From positions 170,042 to 234,041 of the forward strand of contig CALWLJ010000001.1 in NCBI GenBank assembly GCA_944381495.1: a stretch of 64,000 bases of DNA. The letters run 5' to 3'. Positions 8,247 to 16,685 of the stretch are shown piece by piece (within the stretch, counting starts at the first letter, position 1; the number at the start of each line of letters is the position of its first letter). The translations under genes were made by a program, and so were the position numbers. The notes under the pieces are model-generated. The model had not been told where the DNA came from, searched no databases, and saw only the letters and a program-made list of their open reading frames with translations. The DNA is from an uncultured Mediterraneibacter sp. (GTDB lineage: Bacteria; Bacillota; Clostridia; Lachnospirales; Lachnospiraceae).

Positions 8247-9548
8247 TTAATTATCGTGTTCTTCTTCAAATGGATCATCGTAATCCTCGTCTTCCTCGTC
8301 ATAGTCATCGCCGCCCCGGGATGCTATTGCAAGAATCAGTGAAAGTACTGCGAGTACTGCACTGGCTATGGCGCTTATGAGAAGCTGCATATCAGCCCCT
8401 CGCTGAAGGAATGCTACAACCGTGCTGCCAAGATAGAACAGCATCGGAAGGAGGAAGGCAAATATAGTATTTCTGTTCTGAAGGATCAGATACAGGATAG
8501 CAGCTACAAGCATACAGAGGGCGAGTATAATATATGTAGTACCGGAAGCTGATCCATCGGATCCACCGTTGAGTCCCGTTACAAATCCCTTGTAGATGAA
8601 GAAAGCAAATCCAGCAAGAGAGAGGATACCCAGAATTATGCGGACTGCCTTAAATCTGGGAATATCATCATAATCCTCATCATCGTAGTCGTCTTCTTCA
8701 ATTTCCGGTTCGGGTTCCGGCTTTTTCTTTCGAAGTTCCTCTTTTTTTGGAGACTTCTTTTTAACAGCTTCCTTTTTCGCAGATTCGTCTTCTTCTGCTG
8801 CTTTTCTGGCAGCGCTTTTTTTCGATACAGGTCTTTTTGGTGTCTCATCATCCGTATCGGAATGACTCTTTGCTTTTCTCGTGACAGGTTTCTTGTGTGT
8901 TTCTGTCGCTGCCTCTTCTTCCGGGTGAACTCTCTTCTTTTTGACCGGCTTTTTCTTTTCGCCTGCAGCGAGCATATCTTCATACCCCTTGCGGACCGCT
9001 TTTTCTTTTTTCGCGCGGACGTGTTCCGGAGGAATGTTTCCATAACGCTGTTCTTCTTCAGTGGTTTCATGAGATGCATTATGTTCCTGGGGGTGTTCGG
9101 ACCGCTTTTTAACCGGCTTTTTCCCTGAGACAGGCACCTTCTTTTTTAACGGCTCTGCAGAGCCGTTGTCGGAAGACTCCGGGATTTCTCTGGATGCGGC
9201 GTCTGTTTTTGGCTTTTTAACATGCTTCTGGACCGGTCTGTCTTCTGACTGTCTGGATGCTTTTGTTTTACCGGCGGATTCTGCACTTTGTTTTTTTACA
9301 GGTTTTACAGGAGCCTTTTCTGCAGCCTGAACAGGAGGTTTTTCCGATACTTTTCCGGCAGACTCTGCCTTTTTCTCCTCGGCTGCTTTCCTGGCTGCCA
9401 TTTTTTTGGCACGCTGTTTATCGAGATTCCACTGCTTTTTACAATCGCGGCAGATCGCATATTCATTAAAGATCGGATCACCATTTTCGCTGGTGCCGAC
9501 CTGTTTTTTCTGCAGTTCGACATCTTTCCCGCATATTGGACACTTCAT
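8247..9548 (-). CDS. Zinc-ribbon, Lys/Glu-rich linker and multi-helix membrane protein, function unknown
   Basis: 433 residues with three clear parts. Residues 1-45 hold a four-cysteine zinc-ribbon (CPICGK then CRDCKKQW). Residues 50-290 are a low-complexity, highly charged linker made of K, E, P, A and S, with repeated KKPVKKK-like runs. Residues 300-415 contain four hydrophobic segments (VRIILGILSLAGFAFFIYKG, YIILALCMLVAAILYLIL, TIFAFLLPMLFYLGSTVV, LLISAIASAVLAVLSLILAI). The C-terminus is acidic (DDYDEEDEDYDDPFEEEHDN). Ribosome site GAGAGGAG precedes the ATG. It is a single-gene unit. The linker's repetitiveness suggests fast length change. I recognise no function. Confidence 0.75.
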   Translation of the reverse strand: MKCPICGKDVELQKKQVGTSENGDPIFNEYAICRDCKKQWNLDKQRAKKMAARKAAEEKKAESAGKVSEKPPVQAAEKAPVKPVKKQSAESAGKTKASRQSEDRPVQKHVKKPKTDAASREIPESSDNGSAEPLKKKVPVSGKKPVKKRSEHPQEHNASHETTEEEQRYGNIPPEHVRAKKEKAVRKGYEDMLAAGEKKKPVKKKRVHPEEEAATETHKKPVTRKAKSHSDTDDETPKRPVSKKSAARKAAEEDESAKKEAVKKKSPKKEELRKKKPEPEPEIEEDDYDDEDYDDIPRFKAVRIILGILSLAGFAFFIYKGFVTGLNGGSDGSASGTTYIILALCMLVAAILYLILQNRNTIFAFLLPMLFYLGSTVVAFLQRGADMQLLISAIASAVLAVLSLILAIASRGGDDYDEEDEDYDDPFEEEHDN

Positions 9549-9694
9549 AGCTTTATACTCCTCTCTTTGCTGTGAAACTGAATTTACAACATGTTTATTA
9601 TAGCATCATGATTCGTAGAGGACAATGGAAAAATGCAAGATAAAGTCGAATTTTGCAGGATCATGGTTACCATTCATTCGTTCTCAAATAGACG

Positions 9695-9803
9695 CCGTAG
9701 CGGAGCTGTGTCACCCCGGCGGCCACGTTCGCGTTCGGAACATAGCTCGGCGGCCGCATAAAGCCGCAAAGGGCGCGGCTTAAGTACCGGCGCTCTGCTA
9801 CGG
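9695..9803. repeat. GC-rich structured intergenic element bounded by an inverted repeat
   Basis: CCGTAGCGGAGC at 9695-9706 and its inverted copy at 9792-9803 (11 of 12 match) enclose about 85 bp that is visibly more GC-rich than its surroundings. It holds further internal complementarity such as GCGGC/GCCGC and GGCGGCC. The right arm contains the stop codon of the 76-residue gene on the minus strand, so it is that gene's 3' untranslated structure or an inserted repeat. The rest of 9549-9694 shows nothing clear. Confidence 0.45.
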
Positions 9804-10028
9804 TTTCGTCTTGTTTCCCTTTTCTCCTTTATGGATCTCGGAGGACAACGGACGGAAGCGGTAAACGTCATTGTAGGATTCAAGTTCTGCCTCGGATTCC
9901 GGGAGTGAAGGAATCAGTCCGGTAAAATCAGTGGTAGATGCGGCATTGGAGAGATAATCATAGCTGTCAATTATGCTATTATTGGATTTCCTGTCATCGG
10001 GCATTTCTGCGCTGCTTTTCTTTTTCAT
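9798..10028 (-). CDS. Small acidic protein with DFTGLIP motif, function unknown
   Basis: 76 residues; start ATG 10028 with GAGGTGA 7 nt upstream on the minus strand (in-frame codons farther up have no site). The sequence is hydrophilic: a basic N-terminus MKKKSSAEMP, then SIIDSYDYLSNAASTTDFTGLIPSLPESEAELESYNDVYRF, given here in pieces: DYLSNAAS, TDFTGLIPS, ESEAELESYND. From memory, unverified, similar short Clostridia proteins carry a TD(C/F)TGLIP core, which would make it a conserved peptide rather than a chance frame. No signal peptide. Its role is unknown; a signalling or modified-peptide precursor is only a guess. Confidence 0.6.
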   Translation of the reverse strand: MKKKSSAEMPDDRKSNNSIIDSYDYLSNAASTTDFTGLIPSLPESEAELESYNDVYRFRPLSSEIHKGEKGNKTKP

Positions 10029-10396
10029 TATAATCACCTCGTGTAAAACGCAGTGACAAATAATCACTGGTTGTTTCGTTGTTGCTGTATTCATATTACC
10101 CGTTTCTTTCACATACTATTCGGGAAAATAAAGGGGAAACGATTAAAAAAATATTTCTATTGTAGAGATTATCTGTATTTCGGAGTATAATGAACAACGG
10201 ATTCTGTAACAAAGAGACTGGCTTTTTCGTGCTTTTTATAAAATGGAGATTTATAAAATGATGTCAATTCACATTACAGAGCTTACAGAAGTGTTTATGT
10301 CAGAAATGAAGGAGAAAAACCGGAGGTGAAATCGTCTCGGATGTAATCCGTAGGATATCGGTCATGAACATTGTTTAGAAACAGGAGGAGGAAAAA
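10029..10396. other. Intergenic region with weak promoter and long leader before the PHP gene
   Basis: 368 bases between divergent genes. A perfect TATAAT sits at 10186-10191, but the nearest -35 match, TTGTAG at 10160-10165, is 20 nt away, so the promoter call is weak. The leader to the PHP gene is then about 200 nt and carries the short frame at 10258-10329. No recognisable riboswitch fold was seen. Confidence 0.4.
10258..10329 (+). CDS. Possible 23-residue small protein or leader peptide
   Basis: ATG ATG TCA ... to TGA encodes MMSIHITELTEVFMSEMKEK plus NRR. TGGAGA at 10244-10249 gives a usable ribosome site about 9 nt before the start. The peptide is an amphipathic helix former. It lies in the long leader upstream of the PHP phosphoesterase, whose own ribosome site is 60 nt later. 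The frame is short enough to arise by chance. Confidence 0.3.
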   Translation: MMSIHITELTEVFMSEMKEKNRR

Positions 10397-11122
10397 ATGA
10401 AATTTATTGCAGATACCCATTCACATACACTTGCCAGTGGACATGCCTACAGTACTATAACAGAAATGGCTGCGGCTGCGGCTCAGAAGGGGCTTCAGGC
10501 CCTTGCCATTACGGAACACGCACCGGAGATGCCGGGAACATGCGGATTGTTTTATTTTCAGAATCTGGATGTGGTGCCCAGAAATATAAAAGGAATCCAG
10601 CTGCTGATGGGAGCAGAGGTGAATATTATGGATCCTGATGGCAATATAGACCTGCCGGAGAAGACCTGCCGGGATCTGGATATTGTTGTCGCCAGTATCC
10701 ATCCGCCGTGCTATGGACTGGATCACACCGAAGCGGAAAATACGCAAGCGTATGTGGAAGCAATGAAAAAACCATATATTAATGTAATAGGTCATCCGGA
10801 TGACGGCAGATTTCCTTTTGATTATGAAGTGCTGGTGAAGACTGCAAAAGAAACGGGAACACTTCTTGAGTTGAATAACTCTTCCCTCAGGCCGCAGAGC
10901 AGCAGAAAGGGAACACGGGAAAATATGCTTACCATGCTTGAGCTGTGCAGACAGTATGAGGTTCCGATCACTACAGGCAGCGACGCTCATGTAAATGTGG
11001 ATGCGGGGAATTTCACACGAGTGGAAGAAATTCTGAAATACTGCAGTTTTCCGGAAGAGTTAGTTGTTACTACTGATTTTGAAAAGTTGAAACCATTTTT
11101 AAATCTCTATAAAACACTATAA
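10397..11122 (+). CDS. PHP-domain phosphoesterase, YcdX-like
   Basis: 241 residues; AGGAGGAG before ATG 10397. This is a cytosolic metal-dependent hydrolase of the PHP superfamily; the YcdX-like members have phosphatase activity with three bound metals. Metal ligands are visible in order: DTHSHT at the N-terminus, ITEHAPEMPG, GAEVNIMDPDG, ASIHPPCYG, VIGHPDDGRFPFD and GSDAHVNVDAG. Length fits the YcdX subgroup rather than the longer HisK histidinol phosphatases. It stands alone, 70 nt before a YerC-type regulator gene in the same direction. The physiological substrate is unknown. Confidence 0.88.
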   Translation: MKFIADTHSHTLASGHAYSTITEMAAAAAQKGLQALAITEHAPEMPGTCGLFYFQNLDVVPRNIKGIQLLMGAEVNIMDPDGNIDLPEKTCRDLDIVVASIHPPCYGLDHTEAENTQAYVEAMKKPYINVIGHPDDGRFPFDYEVLVKTAKETGTLLELNNSSLRPQSSRKGTRENMLTMLELCRQYEVPITTGSDAHVNVDAGNFTRVEEILKYCSFPEELVVTTDFEKLKPFLNLYKTL

Positions 11123-11192
11123 AGTGGTGGACTTTAAAAGTTTAGTGTGCTAAAATGTAAAGGCGGCTAAGCTGAAAAGGAGATTGGTGAGT

Positions 11193-11498
11193 ATGAGCAA
11201 GAAAATAAGGACAGAAGCAGTGGATTATCTTTTTAAAGCAATCCTCAGTCTGGAAAATAAAGAAGAATGTTATACTTTTTTTGAAGATATCTGTACAATC
11301 AATGAACTTCTTTCCCTGTCACAGAGATTAGAAGTTGCGCGTATGCTTAGAGAACAAAAGACTTATCTTGAGATTGCCGAGAAAACCGGTGCTTCCACGG
11401 CAACGATCAGCAGGGTAAACCGCTCCCTCAATTATGGGAATGACGGCTATGATATGGTATTTGAGAGATTAAACAAAGCTGAAGAAAAAAAAGAATGA
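11193..11498 (+). CDS. YerC/YecD-type TrpR-like transcriptional regulator
   Basis: 101 residues, helical, with the TrpR-superfamily helix-turn-helix: EICTINELLSLSQRLEVARML-like first part (here DICTINELLSLSQRLE) and the recognition segment YLEIAEKTGASTATISRVNR. Start ATG 11193 is 10 nt from AGGAG; in-frame GTG 11187 and TTG 11184 are alternatives lying closer to that site. The family binds operators as a dimer; in Bacilli the gene stands next to pcrB-pcrA. Here pcrA lies less than 1 kb downstream, separated by one opposing gene, so the neighbourhood is partly conserved. Confidence 0.88.
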   Translation: MSKKIRTEAVDYLFKAILSLENKEECYTFFEDICTINELLSLSQRLEVARMLREQKTYLEIAEKTGASTATISRVNRSLNYGNDGYDMVFERLNKAEEKKE

Positions 11499-11551
11499 CA
11501 ATCGCAGTCTGTTTTCTTAAGCAGATGATTTGGTTAAAGGTTCATAATATG

Positions 11552-11593
11552 AAAGAAGCGCACCTGACAGTATGCAGAGATGCGCTTCTTTTT
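11552..11593 (+). terminator. Terminator between convergent genes
   Basis: An 11-bp stem AAAGAAGCGCA (11552-11562) with its complement at 11581-11591, followed by TT. On the minus strand the tail is poorer, but it may serve both genes. Confidence 0.7.
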
Positions 11594-11600
11594 GGAAGCT

Positions 11601-12206
11601 TCAGTTTTCCGTTTTCTTTTCGGAAAGTTCGTCCAGTATCTTTTCCACCATCATTTTCTTCAGATATACATCTAGACTAAGGCTGCACAGAAATGCAAAG
11701 AGCTGCAGTTCGTCTTTTTCCCCGCTGTCCGGCAGATCCGGAAATGCAGTCATCGCCCTTTCATAAACTTCTTTAATGTTGTCCTTCAAAGGTTCGATCT
11801 GCTCTTTGCCCCGTCTGCATATTTCTTCGTAGACAGAGGCCAGATCAGTCTCCCTTTCCCCGGAGAAATATTTTTCTTTTAAAGGCCTTAAAATTGTTTC
11901 GATATCCTTTATGGAAAGAATATTCTTATAATAATAGATAAAAATGAGCATCAGGACATGTTCGCGGGTATATTTCTTCTTTACCGGCGGCGGAAGAAGA
12001 TGATTCTTCGTGTAGTTATTGATCATCGTCTTCGTCAGAACTTTGTCGTCCTCATACCTCTTTGCAGATGAGAGATGGTCATCCATAAAAGTTGTTACCT
12101 GATCCATGTACAGATCGATGTTGGGAATTTCCTCCGGCCGGATATAGTCAATCTTTGAGAGGCTTTCCAGTATACTGTTTAATATATCATTTGTATCAAT
12201 TGTCAT
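11601..12206 (-). CDS. DUF1836-family putative regulator (YkrK-like)
   Basis: 201 residues, mostly helical, no membrane segment. The central part YEDDKVLTKTMINNYTKNHLLPPPVKKKYTREHVL has the look of a MerR-like winged helix recognition segment and is the hallmark of DUF1836 proteins; after it come LIFIYYYKNILSIKDIETIL and an acidic helical tail. A weak ribosome site GGGGTGA precedes ATG 12206. It converges with the YerC-type gene and diverges from pcrA. DNA binding is likely from family resemblance; targets are unknown. Confidence 0.8.
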   Translation of the reverse strand: MTIDTNDILNSILESLSKIDYIRPEEIPNIDLYMDQVTTFMDDHLSSAKRYEDDKVLTKTMINNYTKNHLLPPPVKKKYTREHVLMLIFIYYYKNILSIKDIETILRPLKEKYFSGERETDLASVYEEICRRGKEQIEPLKDNIKEVYERAMTAFPDLPDSGEKDELQLFAFLCSLSLDVYLKKMMVEKILDELSEKKTEN

Positions 12207-12370
12207 ATTATCACCCCAATATATTTATTATATAGTAATAAAAACCAGATGACAAGTGTACAGTAAAGTTTTCCGCATGTGTGTACAATAACTTTTCTGC
12301 CATTGACAATCCCAGCCCGGTGGCAGATAATGAAAGTCAGACAAAAACAGGAAGAGAACAGGAGAGACCT

Positions 12371-14647
12371 ATGAGCATTTATGATACATTGAATGAGCCT
12401 CAGAGAGAGGCGGTGTTTTATACAGACGGCCCGTTGCTGATCCTGGCGGGGGCTGGTTCTGGGAAAACACGTGTGCTGACCCACCGGATCGCGTATCTGA
12501 TCGAAGAGCGCGGGGTAAATCCGTGGAATATCCTTGCTATTACATTTACCAATAAAGCGGCGGATGAGATGCGCCAGAGAGTGGACCGTCTTGTGAGTTT
12601 TGGCGCGGAGAGCATCTGGGTGAGCACCTTTCACTCCGCCTGCGTCCGGATCCTCAGGCGTTTTATCGACAGGCTGGGGTATGAGAACCGTTTTACCATC
12701 TATGATACGGATGATCAGAAGACACTGATCAGAGAGGTGTGTCGGAAACTGGATGTGGATACGAAGGTTTTCAGAGAGCGCAGTCTGCTGGCGGCAATTT
12801 CATCTGCAAAAAATGAGATGATCATGCCGGATGAGTTTGAATTGAATGCTGCGGGAGATTTTTCAAAACAGAAAATTGCAAAAGTCTATCGTGAATACGA
12901 GACGCAGCTGAAGGCTAACAATGCCCTGGACTTTGACGATCTGCTTGTAAAGACAGTGCAGCTGCTGGAGACACAGCCGGATGTGCTGGAAAATTATCAG
13001 GAAAGGTTTCGTTATATCATGGTAGATGAGTACCAGGATACGAACACGGTACAGTTCCGTCTGGTAAGACTTCTTGCGGGCAAATACCGCAACCTTTGTG
13101 TTGTAGGAGATGATGATCAGTCTATTTACAAATTTCGCGGAGCAAATATCAGAAATATTCTGGATTTTGAACATGAATTTCCGGACGCCCGGGTCATTAA
13201 ACTGGAGCAGAACTACCGATCTACAGGGAATATTCTCAATGCGGCCAATGGAGTGATTTCCAATAACAGAGGGCGTAAGGAAAAGACGCTCTGGACAGAC
13301 AACGGAGAGGGAGAAAAGGTGCAGCTGCGTCAGTTTGATACTGCCTACGACGAGGCGGATTTTATTGCTGATGACATCCGGCGCGAGGTTGAGAACGGAG
13401 CAGCGTATAATGATCATGCCGTACTTTACCGGACCAATGCTCAGTCACGAATGTTTGAGGAAAAATTTATTGCCATGAATATTCCTTATAAAATTGTAGG
13501 CGGTATTAATTTTTATGCCCGCAGAGAAATAAAAGATATTCTGGCTTATCTGAAGACGGTGGACAACGGCCGTGACGATCTTGCCGTCCGGAGGATTATT
13601 AACGTACCTAAAAGAGGAATCGGACTGACAACCATCAATCGAATCCAGGAGTCGGCGGATGAGAGGGGAATCGGATTCTATGAAGCACTGTTGGCGCCGG
13701 AACTGATACCGGGCGTGGGCAGGAGTTCCGCTAAGCTGGATTCTTTTGCTGCTCTGATCGAATATTTCAAAGGCAGAGCCCAAGAGGAAAGTATTTCCGA
13801 TCTGCTTCGTGAGATCATTGAAAAGACCGGATATGTGGAGAATCTGGAGGCTGATGACAAAGAAGACGCAGAGGCAAGAGTCCAGAACATTGATGAGCTT
13901 GTCAATAAAGCAGCGGCCTATGAGGAAGACTGCCAGGACCGTGGAGAACAGGCCCGGCTCAGCGGCTTTCTGGAAGAAATCGCTCTGGTGGCAGATATCG
14001 ACAGTCTTGATGAGGAACAGGATTATGTGGTATTGATGACGCTTCACAGTGCAAAAGGTCTTGAGTTCCCTCACGTATATCTGGCGGGGATGGAGGATGG
14101 TCTGTTTCCCAGTTATATGACGATCACATCCGATAATGAAGAAGATCTGGAGGAAGAACGAAGACTCTGCTATGTGGGAATTACCCGTGCAGAACAGAAG
14201 CTGACTCTGACCTGTGCAAGAAGGAGAATGGTACGAGGCGAGACCCAGTATAATAAGATTTCCCGTTTCATCAAGGAGATCCCCCGGGAACTGATTGATA
14301 CCGGACATAAAAAGATTAAGGAAGGCCAGGATATCCCGGTTCAGAATACATATGCCCATGCAAAACAGGCATTCCGGACCCAGGCATTTGCAGGTATCGG
14401 CAACCGGACTGCAGCTGGCACGGGCAGTCAGCCTTTTTCTGTCCTTCAGAAGGGCAGTCAGCTGACAGCTCAGAAAGGCGGAAAACTGGGATATGAAGTA
14501 GGTGATCGGGTTCGCCATGTGAAGTTCGGTGAAGGTACTGTACTTGACATCAAAGAAGGCGGAAGAGATCATGAGGTTACTGTAGATTTTGACGGCGTTG
14601 GTGTAAGAAAGATGTTTGCCATGTTTGCCAGACTGGTTAAAGTTTGA
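12371..14647 (+). CDS. pcrA: ATP-dependent DNA helicase PcrA/UvrD
   Basis: 758 residues from ATG 12371, which has AGGAGA 6 nt upstream and gives the standard beginning MSIYDTLNEPQREAVFYTDG; a longer frame from 12281 has no site. This superfamily 1A 3'-5' helicase acts in repair, replication restart and plasmid replication. Motifs: Walker A GAGSGKT, Ia ITFTNKAADEMR, II VDEYQDTN, III VVGDDDQSIYKFRGA, IV LEQNYRSTGNI, V VVLMTLHSAKGLEF, VI EERRLCYVGITRA. The C-terminus ends with the RNA-polymerase-binding Tudor-like module VGDRVRHVKFGEGTVLDI. Complete and typical. Confidence 0.96.
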   Translation: MSIYDTLNEPQREAVFYTDGPLLILAGAGSGKTRVLTHRIAYLIEERGVNPWNILAITFTNKAADEMRQRVDRLVSFGAESIWVSTFHSACVRILRRFIDRLGYENRFTIYDTDDQKTLIREVCRKLDVDTKVFRERSLLAAISSAKNEMIMPDEFELNAAGDFSKQKIAKVYREYETQLKANNALDFDDLLVKTVQLLETQPDVLENYQERFRYIMVDEYQDTNTVQFRLVRLLAGKYRNLCVVGDDDQSIYKFRGANIRNILDFEHEFPDARVIKLEQNYRSTGNILNAANGVISNNRGRKEKTLWTDNGEGEKVQLRQFDTAYDEADFIADDIRREVENGAAYNDHAVLYRTNAQSRMFEEKFIAMNIPYKIVGGINFYARREIKDILAYLKTVDNGRDDLAVRRIINVPKRGIGLTTINRIQESADERGIGFYEALLAPELIPGVGRSSAKLDSFAALIEYFKGRAQEESISDLLREIIEKTGYVENLEADDKEDAEARVQNIDELVNKAAAYEEDCQDRGEQARLSGFLEEIALVADIDSLDEEQDYVVLMTLHSAKGLEFPHVYLAGMEDGLFPSYMTITSDNEEDLEEERRLCYVGITRAEQKLTLTCARRRMVRGETQYNKISRFIKEIPRELIDTGHKKIKEGQDIPVQNTYAHAKQAFRTQAFAGIGNRTAAGTGSQPFSVLQKGSQLTAQKGGKLGYEVGDRVRHVKFGEGTVLDIKEGGRDHEVTVDFDGVGVRKMFAMFARLVKV

Positions 14648-14759
14648 TGTCTGATTATTATTCGGATACTCTGAAAACCAAATCGGAAACGAACAGCAGG
14701 AGGCTGTGAAATTTCACTTAAGAATTTGACACAAATCAGTAGTAATCTGAAAATGATAG

Positions 14760-14768
14760 TGGTATAAT
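14760..14768 (+). promoter_or_regulatory. Extended -10 promoter of the small membrane protein gene
   Basis: TGG followed by a perfect TATAAT (14763-14768) makes an extended -10 element; no good -35 at 16-18 nt. A TTGACA at 14726-14731 is 31 nt upstream and too far to pair. Start codon 46 nt downstream. Confidence 0.5.
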
Positions 14769-14814
14769 AACAGAAAGTAACCGCCGCCTGAGGGTGGGGA
14801 AAGGACGTGTAGAT

Positions 14815-15057
14815 ATGAACAAAAAAATAGAAGACCTGATCGCTGAATCAAAATTAACAGAACTGCTGAAGAAAAATGATGCCGAGAAACAGAAGAATAC
14901 GGTGATCTGGATCCTGGCGATCATCGGAGCGGTCGCAGCGGTGGCGGCTATTGCATATGCAGTATACCGCTTCTTTACACCGGATTATCTGGAAGATTTT
15001 GAAGATGATTTTGATGATGATTTCGACGACTACTTTAACGAGGATGATCAGGTTTAA
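14815..15057 (+). CDS. Small single-pass membrane protein with acidic tail (DUF4366-like)
   Basis: 80 residues. A hydrophilic helical N-terminus (IEDLIAESKLTELLKKND) is followed by one membrane helix (VIWILAIIGAVAAVAAIAYAV) and a very acidic C-terminus of D, E, F and Y. Start ATG 14815 follows AAGGA with 9-nt spacing. It resembles the DUF4366-type small proteins common in Lachnospiraceae; this is from memory and unverified. It has its own promoter and terminator. Function unknown. Confidence 0.7.
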   Translation: MNKKIEDLIAESKLTELLKKNDAEKQKNTVIWILAIIGAVAAVAAIAYAVYRFFTPDYLEDFEDDFDDDFDDYFNEDDQV

Positions 15058-15084
15058 AGACTGGTCAGTATGAAAGAAACAGAA

Positions 15085-15129
15085 TACAGGCAGGATGTGG
15101 TGAAAAACTGCACCCTGTCTGTTTTATTC
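15085..15129 (+). terminator. Terminator of the small membrane protein gene
   Basis: ACAGGCAGG (15086-15094) pairs with CCTGTCTGT (15114-15122, one G-T pair), followed by TTTATTC. Confidence 0.7.
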
Positions 15130-15245
15130 TCGCGAGCAGTGAGCTGAGAGGATATGCCAGTATGTCCGTTTGGCGACTGCCGCGAGGTCGTTTTGTGCCG
15201 GCGGCACATATTCAGCGCCGACTGATGAGCAGCGCAGACCTAATA

Positions 15246-15299
15246 CCCCCGATGCATGCATCGCTGCTGATTTGATGCCCCGTATGCATACATCGGGGG
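15246..15299 (+). promoter_or_regulatory. Long hairpin in the leader of the RlmD-like gene
   Basis: CCCCCGATGCATGCAT (15246-15261) is complementary to 15284-15299 with one mismatch; loop 22 nt. It ends 11 nt before the GGGAGG ribosome site. There is no U-run, so it is either an attenuator-like structure, an RNA-processing site or a repeat. The preceding 15130-15245 is GC-rich with smaller complementary segments such as GTGCC/GGCAC at 15196-15208. Confidence 0.45.
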
Positions 15300-15320
15300 C
15301 TTTGACTGTGGGAGGAAAAC

Positions 15321-16685
15321 ATGAAAAAAGGTATGGTTTATGAAGGAACGATCAGCCGGGTGGATTTTCCTAACAAGGGGATTGTCTACATCCCTGAAGA
15401 GGACAGGTATGTCACAGTGAAAAACGGAATACCCGGTCAGAAGATCCGTTTTGTAATAAATAAATTCAAAAAAGGAAATGCTGAAGGACGACTTCTTGAA
15501 GTGCTGGAGAAGTCTCCGCTGGAGACAAGAGAGCCGGTGTGCAGTATATTTCCGGCCTGTGGGGGATGCATGTACCAGACTATGCCCTATGAAGAGCAGA
15601 TCAGGATGAAGGAAGGTCAGATCCGTCGGATCATGGACGAAGCCGTACATGGGGAATATATTTTTGAAGGTGTAAAATCCAGTCCGAAGGAATTTGGATA
15701 TCGGAATAAGATGGAGTTCTCGTTTGGTGATGAGTATAAAGACGGCCCTCTTTCTCTGGGACTTCACAAAAAAGGCAGCACTTATGATATCCTGACTGCG
15801 TCAGACTGCAGACTGGTCCATGAGGATATGAACAAAATCCTTATATGTGTCCTGGAATATTTTCAAAAGAGGAACGTCTGTTATTACAGGAAAATGCAGC
15901 ATGAAGGTTACCTCCGTCATCTGCTGCTCAGGCGCGGTGATACGACGGGAGAAATTCTGGTCAGCCTGGTGACTACTTCCCAGGAAAAGCATGATCTGCA
16001 TCCCCTTGTGGAACAGCTCCTGGGCCTGGCACTGGAAGGAAAAATAGTGGGGATTCTTCATATTATTAATGATTCCCTTGCAGATGTAGTACAGAGTGAT
16101 GAGACAAGGATCCTCTGGGGGAGAGACTACTTTTATGAGAAAATCCTGGATCTGGAGTTTAAGATCACACCATTTTCCTTCTTTCAGCCTAATTCCCGGG
16201 GCGCAGAGGTACTCTATGCGACTGTGCGGGAATATATCGGCGATATTCGGGATATGACGGTTTTTGATCTGTTCAGCGGCACCGGCACTATTAGCCAGGT
16301 GCTGGCGCCTGTGGCAAAACAGGTGGTAGGAGTGGAGATTGTGGAAGAGGCAGTAGAAGCTGCAAAGGAAAATGCCGCAAGAAACGGTATTTCCAACTGC
16401 AAATTCATAGCAGGCGATGTATTTCAGGTGTTGGATCAGATTAAGGAAAAGCCAGATGTGATTGTCCTGGATCCACCCAGGGACGGCATCCATCCAAGGG
16501 CTTTACCTAAGATACTGGATTACGGCGTGGAACGGATCGTGTATATCTCCTGCAAGATGACAAGCCTGGCAAGAGATCTGGAGATGATACAGGCAAAAGG
16601 ATACCGGGTGGAGAAGATGACGGCAGTGGATCAATTCTGTGAGACGGTGCATTGCGAAGTGATCGCTTCCATTTTACGTGTATAA
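15321..16685 (+). CDS. 23S rRNA (uracil-C5)-methyltransferase, RlmD/TrmA family
   Basis: 454 residues; GGGAGG before ATG 15321. SAM-dependent methylation of a uridine in rRNA (or tRNA). Domain order: an N-terminal TRAM-like RNA-binding barrel (residues 5-60), a Cys cluster CSIFPACGGCMYQ matching the 4Fe-4S site, a central RNA domain, then the Rossmann methylase with FDLFSGTGTIS (SAM), VLDPPRDG (motif IV) and the catalytic cysteine in VYISCKMTSLARDL, where most relatives have SCNP. The catalytic-base Glu region EVIASILRV ends the protein. Bacterial paralogs of this family target U1939, U747 or tRNA U54, and which one applies cannot be judged by eye. Confidence 0.88.
   Translation: MKKGMVYEGTISRVDFPNKGIVYIPEEDRYVTVKNGIPGQKIRFVINKFKKGNAEGRLLEVLEKSPLETREPVCSIFPACGGCMYQTMPYEEQIRMKEGQIRRIMDEAVHGEYIFEGVKSSPKEFGYRNKMEFSFGDEYKDGPLSLGLHKKGSTYDILTASDCRLVHEDMNKILICVLEYFQKRNVCYYRKMQHEGYLRHLLLRRGDTTGEILVSLVTTSQEKHDLHPLVEQLLGLALEGKIVGILHIINDSLADVVQSDETRILWGRDYFYEKILDLEFKITPFSFFQPNSRGAEVLYATVREYIGDIRDMTVFDLFSGTGTISQVLAPVAKQVVGVEIVEEAVEAAKENAARNGISNCKFIAGDVFQVLDQIKEKPDVIVLDPPRDGIHPRALPKILDYGVERIVYISCKMTSLARDLEMIQAKGYRVEKMTAVDQFCETVHCEVIASILRV

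Noticed and set aside
9674-9883. Minus-strand frame overlapping the 76-residue gene and the GC-rich element
   Set aside because: Arg-rich translation from a structured GC block; overlaps a better-supported gene in another frame.
10186-10396. Riboswitch in the long leader of the PHP gene
   Set aside because: No recognisable aptamer core or terminator/antiterminator pair was seen.
13445-14572. Long antisense frame (375 codons) opposite pcrA
   Set aside because: It is the mirror of a conserved helicase gene, has no ribosome site and its translation shows no fold or motif.
14726-14768. Promoter pairing TTGACA with TATAAT before the 80-residue gene
   Set aside because: The spacer is 31 nt, too long; only the extended -10 element was kept.
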